DNA of 64,000 bases. Source: WTFV01 sp965203525 (lineage in GTDB: Bacteria; Acidobacteriota; Vicinamibacteria; Vicinamibacterales; UBA8438). Under the pieces are notes generated by a model, which saw nothing but the letters and a program-made list of their open reading frames with translations, did no database searches and was not told where the DNA came from. Shown here in pieces: positions 53,620 through 61,650 of the stretch. The DNA lies in NCBI GenBank assembly GCA_965203525.1, contig OZ241898.1, forward strand, positions 5,208,001 through 5,272,000, read 5' to 3'. How positions within the stretch are numbered: the first letter of the stretch is position 1; every line of letters begins with the position of its first letter. The position numbers and the translations under genes were made by a program.

Positions 53620-55148
53620 AGCAGTTCTTCCTCGATCAGGCGCGTGAAGAATTCGAACGGCGGCAGGAACGGGGGTGGCTCCGGCGCGAGCCGGCCGTTG
53701 ACGAGGAAGCTCGGGCTGGCGTGCAGGCCGTAGCGCACCGCTTCCTCCAGCGCGGCCAGGATCGTCCGCCGCGCGGCGTCGTCCGCGAGGCAGGCGTCGA
53801 ACCGTTGCGCGTCCAGCCCGGCTTCGCCCGCCGCCTGCCGCAGGCGGGCGGCGTCGAGCACCGCCGGCCGCGACAGCAGCGCGTCGTGGAACGGCCAGAA
53901 CCGGTTCTGGCGGTTGGCGCACTGCGCCGCCTGCGCCGCCCGGATCGCGGCCGGGCGGTCGGGCGGGGGCAGGTGCTTGAACACGAGCCGGACCCGGTCG
54001 CCGTACGTCTCCCGGACGCGCGGGAACGCGGCGGCGAAGCGGCCGTAGTCGGCGCTCTGGAAGTCGCCGAAGGCGACCAGCTCGACCGGGGCGGCGGGGC
54101 CGAGCGCGGCGTCCTGCGCGGTGCGCTCCACGGCCACGCGGGGCGGATCCAGGGACAGCTCGGCGCGGATGGACACCGCGGTCAGCTCCTCCAGATAGTT
54201 CATCCGGGCCAGCTCGCGCGCCGTCACCCGTTCGAGCCACGCGCGCAGGGCCGGCCGCATCTGCTCGTAGCTCGCGCCGCGCGCCGCCGTGCCCAGATCG
54301 GCGTAGAGCGACCGGGCCGCCGACTCGGGCAGCTCCACGATCCGCGGCGGCAGTTCCCGTTCCAGCAGCGCTTCCGGCGTCAGGTCGTGCGCGGCCGCCT
54401 CGCGCGCCAGCAGTTCGTCGGCCACCAGCGCGTCGGTGAAGCGCCAGCGGGTGTCGTGGATCTCGCGGGCGAGCGCGACGAAGCCGCCCGGGTCCTGCCT
54501 GCGCCACTCGCGATCCACCTCGGCCACGGTGATGACGCGGCCGCCGACCGTCGCGGCGACCGCGTCCGGCACGGCGGCCAGGCGGGGGCCGGCGGCGCCG
54601 TTCGCCGGGACCGGCTGCTCCCGCGCCGCGCCTGCGCCCTCCCCCGGTGTCCCGCCGGCCGCCGCGCCGCCGCGCAGGGCGACGTCGAGCGATGCGTGGC
54701 TGCCGGGGGCCGGACCGCGGCTGACGGTCAGGACGTACTCGCCCGGCGGCATGAGGGCGAGCGGCGCGGCGGCGACGATCCCGGTGTCGGTCGCCGAGCG
54801 GACGGCCAGCGGCACCAGGTCGAGGGTGACGAAAGGGGTGCGGCCGAAACCCGCGCCGGTGATCGTCAGCGTGCCCGCCCCCGGGTCCGGCCGGGCGGCG
54901 GTCAGGACGAGCGGCGCGGTCCCGGCCGGTTGCGCGGAGACCGGAGCGCCGGCCGTCCAGGCGGCGAGGGCGCATGCGGCGGCGAGCCCGCGGCACAACT
55001 GTGCGCGGCGCCGCGGCGTCCGTCCGGCGCGGCGCCGCGATGGGGCCTGGCGGGCGCGTTCGGCGGCGGCGCGGCGCAGTCCGGGGGGATGCGCCGCCGG
55101 TCGGATGCGGCGGAGGCTTCCGCCGCGGGCGCCTGCCTTGCCGGCCAT
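53595..55148 (-). CDS. DsbA-fold protein lacking the CXXC site, with IPT/TIG and SurA-like parts
   Basis: A 517-residue exported protein. After a long arginine-rich leader and a hydrophobic segment ending APVSAQ (about residue 74) comes an IPT/TIG-like beta domain (VLTAARPDPGAGTLTITGAGFG). A helical SurA-N-like region (ATVGGRVITVAEVDREWRRQ) follows, and from residue 355 a thioredoxin-fold DsbA/BdbD-like domain. The expected DFQCPYC is DFQSADY, with S365 and Y368 in place of both cysteines, while the cis-proline region SPSFLVNGRL is intact. It therefore cannot be a thiol oxidase and may be a chaperone or binding protein. It is divergent from the gene at 55184. Confidence 0.7.
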   Translation of the reverse strand: MAGKAGARGGSLRRIRPAAHPPGLRRAAAERARQAPSRRRAGRTPRRRAQLCRGLAAACALAAWTAGAPVSAQPAGTAPLVLTAARPDPGAGTLTITGAGFGRTPFVTLDLVPLAVRSATDTGIVAAAPLALMPPGEYVLTVSRGPAPGSHASLDVALRGGAAAGGTPGEGAGAAREQPVPANGAAGPRLAAVPDAVAATVGGRVITVAEVDREWRRQDPGGFVALAREIHDTRWRFTDALVADELLAREAAAHDLTPEALLERELPPRIVELPESAARSLYADLGTAARGASYEQMRPALRAWLERVTARELARMNYLEELTAVSIRAELSLDPPRVAVERTAQDAALGPAAPVELVAFGDFQSADYGRFAAAFPRVRETYGDRVRLVFKHLPPPDRPAAIRAAQAAQCANRQNRFWPFHDALLSRPAVLDAARLRQAAGEAGLDAQRFDACLADDAARRTILAALEEAVRYGLHASPSFLVNGRLAPEPPPFLPPFEFFTRLIEEELLRASRRGR

Positions 55149-55183
55149 GCTACGGTTGGCAAGAATAGCAAAGATCCACATTG

Positions 55184-58100
55184 GTGAATGGGGTGAACGT
55201 GCGTCCATCAGAGTCCTCTTCCGCATCATCATCTTCTCCGTCCGCGGGCGCGTCCGGGCCGTCCGCGGCGGGGCGTCGGCGCCGGCTCTGGCCGGCCCTG
55301 CTCGGTCTGGCCGCCGTGGCGGCCGGCGCGGCGTACTGGTTCACGCGCCCGCCCGCGGGCCTGCCGGCGCCGCGCTCGCCCGAGTACCGGGAGACGGTGC
55401 GCGTCTTCTACCGGGGGCTGGCGTCGCTGGAGGTCGGGTTGCTCGGCGACGCCCGCGACCAGTTCGCGCTGGCGGGCGAGCTGGCGCCGCGGGAGCCGGC
55501 CGTGCACGCCAACCTGGCCGTGGCCTCGGTGGGCGTGGGCGACGACGAGGCGGCGTCGGCCGCGCTGGACACCGCGTCCGCGCTGGCGCCCGACAGCGCC
55601 GCGGTCGCCTTCCTGCGCGGCCAGCTCGCGAGCTTCAGCGGGCGGTCCGAGGAAGCGGTCGCCCGCTACCGGCGCGCCACGGCGCTCGATCCGGAGCACG
55701 TGCGGGCCCGGTTCGCCCTGGCGCAGGAGCTGGAGCGGGGCGGGGCGGAGGCCGATCTGCCGGAAGCGCGGCGGTGGCTGGAGGAAGTCCTGGCGCGCCG
55801 GCCGGAGAACCTGGCGGTCCTGCTGGAGCGGGCGCGGTGGGCGGCCCGGACGGGGGACGGCGTCGTCGTCGACGACACGGTCGACCGCCTGACCCGGCTG
55901 AACGAGGCCTGGCCGGAGCTGGCCGCGACCCAGTTCGAAGGCCTGTCGCAGGCCGCGGCGGCCGGCGATCTGGCGCGCGCCGCGACGGCGGCGCAGTTGC
56001 TCCGCAACGTGCTGGTCCGCACCCCGGCCTTCCGCGAGGACCTGGCCGCGGTCAGCGTCGGCGCGGAGCAGATCGCGCAACCGCTGCTGCGCTTCCTGCG
56101 GCTGCCGTCGCCGCCGGCGTCCGCGGCGCCTCCGGACGAGACGCTGGCCTGGGCCGCGGAGCCGCTCGAACCCGCCGCGGCCGGAACCGCCGGCCTGGCC
56201 GCGCTCGCGATCGTGCACGGCGGCGCGGACGAAACGCCGATGATCCTGGCCACCGACGGCGAGGTCGTGCGCCGGGCGGGCGCGGCCGGCGCGGACGCGG
56301 CGTTCTCCTTCCCGGGGGCCGCGGCCGGGGCGCGGCCGGCGGCCGAGGCGCTGCTCCCGCTCGACTGGAACGGCGACTACCGCATGGACCTCGCCCTCGT
56401 CGGACCGGGCGGGTTCCGCCTGCTGGCGCAGGGGACGGACGGGAGCTTCGACGAGTCGACGCCGGGGTCGGCGGACGACACGCCGGCGGAAGACCTGGCC
56501 GGTTACGGCGCCTGGGCGGCGGACGTCGAGATGGACGGCGACCTCGACGTGGTCCTGGGGCCGGTGTCCGAGGCGCCGTGGGTGCTGCGGAACAACACCG
56601 ACGGTACGTGGCAGGCGGTGCGGCCGTTCCCCGGCGTGGCGGGCCTGCGCGGCTTCGTCTGGGGCGATCTGGACGTCGACGGCGATCCGGACGCGGTGCT
56701 GCTCGACGCGGCGGGCGGCGCGCATCCGTTCGAGAACCTCCAGGCCGGGCGCTTCGGGGCGTGGCCGGCGTGGGAGCCGGCGGACCGCGTGGTCGGCCTG
56801 GCCCTGGGAGACCTCGACGCCGACGGCGTCCTCGACGTCGTCACCGTCGACGCGGCCGGGTCGGTGTGGCGGACGAGCCGGGCCGGCGGGACGTGGCGCC
56901 GCGAGCGCGTGGCCGCGTGGCCGGCGTTCCCGCCCGCGGCGGAGGCCGGCTCGCAACGCCTCCTGCTGGCCGACCTCGACAACAACGGCGCCCTCGATCT
57001 GCTCGGCTCCGGGTCCGCCGGAACCCGCGTCTGGCTGGCGGACGAGCGGTCCGTGCTCCGGGAAGCCCCCCCCGCCGCGCAGGTCGCGGCCGAGATCTTC
57101 GGCGTCGCCGATCTGGACGCCGACGGCCGGCTCGATCTGGTCGGCGTGCGGGACGGCGCACCGGTCCGGCTGCTCGGCCGGGGGAGCGCCGGCTACGGCT
57201 GGCAGGAGATCCGCCCGCGGGCGCACGTCGCGGCCGGCGATCAGCGGATCAACGCCTTCGGGGTCGGCGGCGAGATCGAGGTGCGGGCCGGACTGCTGGT
57301 GCAGAAGCAGGTGCTGACCGGCGCCCCGGTCCACTTCGGCCTGGGCGGGCAGCCGCGCATCGACGTGGCGCGCGTCGCCTGGCCGAACGGCGTGGTGCAG
57401 GCCGACTTCGAGCTGGCGGCGCGGGAGGTGTTCGTCGCCGAGCAGCGCCTCAAGGGGTCGTGTCCGTGGCTCTTCGCCGACGACGGCAGCGGCCAGCGCT
57501 TCGTCACCGACGTCCTCTGGCGGTCGCCGCTCGGCATGCGGATCAACGCGCAGGACACCGCCGGCGTCACCCAGACCGAGGACCGCGTGCTCGTCCGGGG
57601 CGACCAGCTCGCCCCGCGGGACGGCGAGTACGACCTGCGCATCACCGCCGAGCTGTGGGAGACCCACTTCGTCGACCACGCGTCGCTGCTGGTGGTCGAC
57701 CATCCGGCGGACACCGAGGTCTTCGTAGATGAACGGTTCGCCCGCGACCCGGCGCCGCTCGACCCGATCGTCACCGGGCCTTCGCAGCCGGTCGCCGGGG
57801 CGTGGGACGACGCCGGCAAGGACGTCGGCGCGCTGGTCCGCGACCGCGACCGGCGCTACGTCGCCACCTTCGAGCGGGGGACGCACCAGGGGATCACGCG
57901 CGACCACTTCCTGGAGCTCGAGCTTGGCCCGGACGCCGAGGCGCACGCCGCGCTCCGGCTGCTCGCCCACGGCTGGATCTACCCCACCGACAGCAGCATC
58001 AACGTCGCGCTGGGGCAGAGCAGCCTGCCGGCGCCCCGCGGCGTGGCGGTGGAGGCGCTCGACGGCAGGGGGCGCTGGACCGTCCTGCACGCCGACCTGG

Positions 58101-58756
58101 GATTCCCGGCCGGCAAGCTCAAGACGATGATCATCCCGGTCGGGCGGCTGGCCGACGGGCGGTATCCGCGCCGGCTGCGGCTGCGCACCAACCTGGAGAT
58201 CTACTGGGACCGGATCGCCTGGGCGCCGCTGCGCGCCGACGCGCCGCGCGAGACCGTGCGGCTCGCCCCCGTGGCCGCCGACCTCGCCTACCGCGGCTAC
58301 AACCGGACGGAGTTCGTCGGCCCCCGCCGGCTGGAGCTGCCGGTCTACGAACTGGCGGGCGTCCGGCCCCGCTGGCGCGACCTGGTCGGCTACCACACCC
58401 GCTTCGGCGACGTGCGCGAGCTGCTGGCGGAGGTCGAGGACCGCTACGTGATCATGAACGCCGGCGACGAGCTCCGGCTCCGCTTCGCCGCGCCGCCGCC
58501 CCCGCCCGCCGGCTGGCGCCGCGACTTCGTCCTGATCACCGACGGCTGGGTCAAGGACGGCGACTTCAACACCGCCCACTCCAAGACCGTCGGCCCGCTG
58601 CCGTCGCACGGCGAGCCGGAGTACGACCCCGACGCCTCGCCCGCCCTCGAAGACGATCCGGTCCACCTCCGCCACAAGGACGACTGGCGGAAGTACCACA
58701 CCCGGTTCGTCGCCCCGGACGCCTTCCTGCGGGGCTTGCGGCGGCCTGCTCGGTGA
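55184..58756 (+). CDS. Fused TPR - FG-GAP - ASPIC/UnbV membrane-anchored protein
   Basis: About 1190 residues; GTG at 55184 is used as start, though the TTG just before it or the GTG at 55193 are alternatives. A single N-terminal membrane helix (LWPALLGLAAVAAGAAYWF, about 34-52) anchors it. TPR units fill about 70-330, aspartate-rich FG-GAP/VCBS loops (DWNGDYRMDLALV, DVEMDGDLDVVLG, DLDVDGDPDAVLL) about 385-690, then an ASPIC/UnbV-like segment (FGLGGQPRIDVARVAWPNGVVQ) and a further 420-residue C-terminal region of unknown fold. It joins in one chain the two parts that are separate, overlapping genes elsewhere in this window. Confidence 0.78.
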   Translation: MNGVNVRPSESSSASSSSPSAGASGPSAAGRRRRLWPALLGLAAVAAGAAYWFTRPPAGLPAPRSPEYRETVRVFYRGLASLEVGLLGDARDQFALAGELAPREPAVHANLAVASVGVGDDEAASAALDTASALAPDSAAVAFLRGQLASFSGRSEEAVARYRRATALDPEHVRARFALAQELERGGAEADLPEARRWLEEVLARRPENLAVLLERARWAARTGDGVVVDDTVDRLTRLNEAWPELAATQFEGLSQAAAAGDLARAATAAQLLRNVLVRTPAFREDLAAVSVGAEQIAQPLLRFLRLPSPPASAAPPDETLAWAAEPLEPAAAGTAGLAALAIVHGGADETPMILATDGEVVRRAGAAGADAAFSFPGAAAGARPAAEALLPLDWNGDYRMDLALVGPGGFRLLAQGTDGSFDESTPGSADDTPAEDLAGYGAWAADVEMDGDLDVVLGPVSEAPWVLRNNTDGTWQAVRPFPGVAGLRGFVWGDLDVDGDPDAVLLDAAGGAHPFENLQAGRFGAWPAWEPADRVVGLALGDLDADGVLDVVTVDAAGSVWRTSRAGGTWRRERVAAWPAFPPAAEAGSQRLLLADLDNNGALDLLGSGSAGTRVWLADERSVLREAPPAAQVAAEIFGVADLDADGRLDLVGVRDGAPVRLLGRGSAGYGWQEIRPRAHVAAGDQRINAFGVGGEIEVRAGLLVQKQVLTGAPVHFGLGGQPRIDVARVAWPNGVVQADFELAAREVFVAEQRLKGSCPWLFADDGSGQRFVTDVLWRSPLGMRINAQDTAGVTQTEDRVLVRGDQLAPRDGEYDLRITAELWETHFVDHASLLVVDHPADTEVFVDERFARDPAPLDPIVTGPSQPVAGAWDDAGKDVGALVRDRDRRYVATFERGTHQGITRDHFLELELGPDAEAHAALRLLAHGWIYPTDSSINVALGQSSLPAPRGVAVEALDGRGRWTVLHADLGFPAGKLKTMIIPVGRLADGRYPRRLRLRTNLEIYWDRIAWAPLRADAPRETVRLAPVAADLAYRGYNRTEFVGPRRLELPVYELAGVRPRWRDLVGYHTRFGDVRELLAEVEDRYVIMNAGDELRLRFAAPPPPPAGWRRDFVLITDGWVKDGDFNTAHSKTVGPLPSHGEPEYDPDASPALEDDPVHLRHKDDWRKYHTRFVAPDAFLRGLRRPAR

Positions 58757-59377
58757 AAAAACCACTTGCGGGTCCCGATCCGTTGTGGTAGGGTTGCCGT
58801 CCATGAGGCTTGAGCCGCCGGGAACGACGGGTTGCGCCGGCCACCGCGGGCAGGATTCCGGTCGGGCGCCGTCGTTGCTGCAGCGTCGCTGCAAGTCGTT
58901 TGTTTCGAGTAGCTTACAAGCTACCCCCCCCCCCCCCGGAAAGCAAGTTCCGTACCAACTTGGCCGGTAGGTAGGGCACCCGCTACTAGTTCGACCGTCG
59001 TCGTTCGTCCCTCCGAAAACGGCCCGTCGCCGGGCCGGAGCACAACACACAGTTCGTTCGATCGGCCGGTCGCAGCAGCGGGCCACCCGGTGCCGCGGAT
59101 GCGGTTCGCTGTTGCGGGAGCGGGTTCCCCCGCTCCTCGCACGGCGGTTGCGGGGCGTTCTCCGGTCGACCGGCAGGTCCGGCGCGGCGGTCGTGCTCGT
59201 GGCGGCGGTCGCCATCGAGTGATGCGGCATTTCGGGCCCGCGGTGGAAGCGAACCGCACCGAGGGGATCAGCGGCCTCGAGTCCGGGCCTAGGCGAATCG
59301 GCGAACGGAGCTACCGCGAATCCTGGCGCCGGCGATCGGCGGCGGCGCAAACCTTCGGGACCGAAAGGGACGGAGCA
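58757..59377. other. 621-nt gap with an inverted repeat and a C14 tract
   Basis: No convincing gene. GTAGCTTACAAGCTAC (58909-58924) is a 7-bp inverted repeat around a 2-bp centre, running directly into 14 consecutive C (58924-58937). G+C content falls around it. The tract length could vary by slippage and so alter expression of the downstream gene at 59378, about 440 nt away. The remaining sequence has no clear promoter or RNA gene that I could recognise. Confidence 0.6.
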
Positions 59378-60061
59378 ATGAAATTCTGCGTTACCACGTG
59401 CGTCGTGTTCGTCGTGTCGGCGGTGTTTCTCGCAGCGCCGGCGGCGGGGCAGGAATGCGTTCGAACGGATACCGCCCAGGGCTTCCGCCTTGACTGCACG
59501 TGGTCGGGGCAGGAATGCGTTCGAACGGATACCGCCCAGGGCTTCCGCCTTGACTGCCGTACACGTGGGGCGACGATGGTAGAGCAGCCGCGACCGGTAG
59601 CGCCGCCGCCGCAACCGGCGCCGCAGGTGGTAGCGTCGCCGCCGCCGCAACCGGTGCAACCGGCCGCGGAAATGGGGATCGTGCTCGCTGGGGGGGTGGC
59701 GTCCATAGTCCAGGCATACCAAGGGCAATCGCTGTCCAGCTCACGCTTCGGGTACGTTGAGGGGAGGATAACCGCTTTCGATTTCGCGGTTGTCCCTTAC
59801 GGAGGGGCGACTTTCTCTCTTCAAGGCGGCGGCCGGCCTTTCGTGACCGCGGGTCTGGAATACCCTTTGGGTTCTGCCGACAGCATTTTCCGAATCGCCC
59901 CGCGACTCGGAATCTTGTCGTCAGGGTCTTCTGTAACCTTCGTTGGAGGTGCAAGTATCGATATTGGGCGCAAGGTGGGGGTGCAAGCTACCCTGGATGC
60001 GGGCGCGCGCGAGGGGGTCAGCACCTTCTTGTTCCACTACGGCGCATACTTTCGGTTCTAG
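59378..60061 (+). CDS. Exported barrel-like outer-membrane protein
   Basis: A 227-residue protein with signal peptide MKFCVTTCVVFVVSAVFLAA (cleavage near APAAGQ). The mature N-terminus contains an in-frame duplication of 20 residues (QECVRTDTAQGFRLDC twice), then a proline/glutamine-rich linker and about 130 residues of alternating beta-strand character ending in GAYFRF, a terminal phenylalanine as in small outer-membrane barrels. Family not recognised. The ATG has a GGACGGAG ribosome site. It leads a plus-strand group of exported proteins. Confidence 0.7.
   Translation: MKFCVTTCVVFVVSAVFLAAPAAGQECVRTDTAQGFRLDCTWSGQECVRTDTAQGFRLDCRTRGATMVEQPRPVAPPPQPAPQVVASPPPQPVQPAAEMGIVLAGGVASIVQAYQGQSLSSSRFGYVEGRITAFDFAVVPYGGATFSLQGGGRPFVTAGLEYPLGSADSIFRIAPRLGILSSGSSVTFVGGASIDIGRKVGVQATLDAGAREGVSTFLFHYGAYFRF
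59445..59557 (+). repeat. 60-bp-spaced exact duplication in the gene at 59378
   Basis: A 53-bp sequence (59445-59497) is repeated without change at 59505-59557, giving an in-frame duplication with an ACGTGGT linker. It doubles a cysteine-containing peptide just after the signal peptide. Confidence 0.92.
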
Positions 60062-60090
60062 CACCGGGCCGGGCCGCATCGAAAGGGGAT

Positions 60091-60180
60091 CGTTCTCTCG
60101 GTGGGGGACCGAACAATGACACTTCGCAACGCTGTCGTTCTCTCGGTGGGGGACCGAACAATGACACTTCGCAACGCTGT
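60091..60180 (+). repeat. Tandem 45-bp duplication of a translation start region
   Basis: A 45-bp unit (60091-60135 and 60136-60180) contains GTGGGGGACCGAACAATGAC, that is, the leader, an ATG and the first codons of the lipoprotein gene. Both ATGs (60116 and 60161) are in frame and followed by the same MTLRNAVVL codons. Confidence 0.92.
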
Positions 60181-61039
60181 CGTTCTCGCGGTTCTGGTTC
60201 TGTCGTTCGGGTGCGGCGGCGAAGGCGGCGGCGGCGAAGGCGGCGGTCTTGGGCCTACCGGGCCGTCTACTACCACGCCAGTCCGTGAAAGTAGCTTGGT
60301 GCGTTGGGTGACGTCAGTATCAGCCGGCGGTCGGAACGGAACTTGGAATACCGGCGCCGTGCCGGTCAACAGCGGCGGTGGCGGTCCGCGGGTCGAGGTG
60401 TCAGCCAATCGCGCCGTAGTAAACGGCGGCACGTCCGACGTGATCTGTCGCGGATCCGGCTCGTTCGATTCCCTTGTGCTCTTCGAGACTGGCGCCGGCC
60501 GTGGGTACTACGAGGTCCCCGTCGCGGGCACTCCGGTAACGCTACGGTTGACGTTGGCGCAGGAGATTCCGGAGACTTCGATTGATTTGTCGTTCGCCGG
60601 TCGCAACGGCGGTGCGGTCGGGCCAGCAGCCAGACATAGTTTTGACGTGGTCGAAGTGGGCACGGGCGACGTGCAGATTTCGTTGTCGTGGGATCAGGAT
60701 TCGGACGTCGATCTGCATGTATTACCGCCGGATGGAGATGAAATCTATTACGGCAATCGGACTTCGGGCGGTGGGGAACTGGATTTGGACTCGAACGCGG
60801 GCTGCAGAATCGACGGCATCAGGAACGAGAACGTAACGTGGCCGGCGGGCACTGCCCCGCGCGGCTTCTACACGGTGCGGGTCAACTACTGGGACAGTTG
60901 CGGCGTGCAGGCGACGAACTACACTGTACGCGTCAATACCGGTGGTGACAGCCGGACGTTCACGGGAACCCTGACTGGTTCCGGCACCGGAGGTGGCGCC
61001 GGAGCCGGTGAGTGGGTCGTCGACTTCGAGCGGAGGTAA
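60161..61039 (+). CDS. Lipoprotein A of a leader-sharing trio (DUF2135-like domain)
   Basis: 292 residues from the ATG at 60161 (307 from the duplicated ATG at 60116). The lipobox is LSFGC after MTLRNAVVLAVLV, followed by a glycine/glutamate-rich spacer. The C-terminal half contains VQISLSWDQDSDVDLHVLPPDG and FYTVRVNYWDSCG, characteristic of the YfaP/DUF2135 beta domain found in surface proteins. The mature region is not related to its two downstream neighbours although the leader is. It ends 2 nt before the next gene's ATG, so the genes are probably co-transcribed. Role: surface-exposed binding protein, by inference. Confidence 0.7.
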   Translation: MTLRNAVVLAVLVLSFGCGGEGGGGEGGGLGPTGPSTTTPVRESSLVRWVTSVSAGGRNGTWNTGAVPVNSGGGGPRVEVSANRAVVNGGTSDVICRGSGSFDSLVLFETGAGRGYYEVPVAGTPVTLRLTLAQEIPETSIDLSFAGRNGGAVGPAARHSFDVVEVGTGDVQISLSWDQDSDVDLHVLPPDGDEIYYGNRTSGGGELDLDSNAGCRIDGIRNENVTWPAGTAPRGFYTVRVNYWDSCGVQATNYTVRVNTGGDSRTFTGTLTGSGTGGGAGAGEWVVDFERR

Positions 61040-61041
61040 CA

Positions 61042-61545
61042 ATGACACTTCGCAACGCTGTCGTTCTCGCGGTCGTTCTGATTCTGTCGTTCGGCCTCGC
61101 CGGATGCGGCGGTGAAGGCGGCGGCGGTCTTGGTGCGCTTACCGGACCATCTACTACCACGCCCACCACGCCCACCACGCCGGGCAGCAATGACTCGATT
61201 ACGTTCGGGTGCGACGCGTCCTTGTCCGACGACGTGTGCTGGTTCTACTTTCTGACTGATCCATTGTACTACGAAGACCATCCTTACGGCACGATTGGCT
61301 TGGAGTTGAATCCTGGCGAACGCAGACAATATTCCGAAGGATCCGAAACCAACTATGGTGCCGTAATCAGAACAGGCGACCGGTACATAGTTGTCGTCGG
61401 CAACCAAGATTTAGGCTGGCCGTGGACCTCGCCCGGTTGGGATGAATGTTCGAGCAATGGTGGTTACAACAGCAGTTACAGTGACCGGCTCGGCTATATT
61501 GTGTTTTGCAAACGGGCCTACATAAAACAAGGCTACAACAATTAG
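61042..61545 (+). CDS. Lipoprotein B of the leader-sharing trio
   Basis: A 167-residue lipoprotein with a GGAGGTAAC ribosome site and a leader almost identical to those of A and C (MTLRNAVVLAVV, lipobox LAGC), a glycine-rich spacer and a threonine-proline linker (TTTPTTPTTP). The mature domain of about 120 residues (NDSITFGCDASLSDDVCWFYFL and on) is unrelated to A or C, contains several cysteines and aromatic residues, and is encoded by clearly less G+C-rich DNA. Family not recognised. A (TTAG)4 run (61542-61557) overlaps its stop codon. Confidence 0.7.
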   Translation: MTLRNAVVLAVVLILSFGLAGCGGEGGGGLGALTGPSTTTPTTPTTPGSNDSITFGCDASLSDDVCWFYFLTDPLYYEDHPYGTIGLELNPGERRQYSEGSETNYGAVIRTGDRYIVVVGNQDLGWPWTSPGWDECSSNGGYNSSYSDRLGYIVFCKRAYIKQGYNN

Positions 61546-61557
61546 TTAGTTAGTTAG
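61542..61557. repeat. (TTAG)4 microsatellite at the stop of lipoprotein B
   Basis: Four TTAG units in tandem, the first providing the TAG stop of the gene ending at 61545. Slippage here would not disturb the protein but could add or remove tandem stops; no promoter is apparent in it. Confidence 0.7.
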
Positions 61558-61650
61558 GGGAGGTAACTGTCGTTCTGTTGGCAACCGGGTCAAACCGGGG
61601 AGGTAACAATGACACTTCGCAACGCTGTCGTTCCCGGGGGAGAGGTAACA

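Noticed and set aside
58924..58937. The C14 tract as pure assembly artefact
   Set aside because: Not excluded, but it adjoins an inverted repeat and lies in a gene-free gap, so it was kept as a finding that needs read-level checking.
58785..58970. A 61-codon frame across the C14 tract
   Set aside because: The protein is compositionally random and the frame would be disrupted by any change in the C tract.
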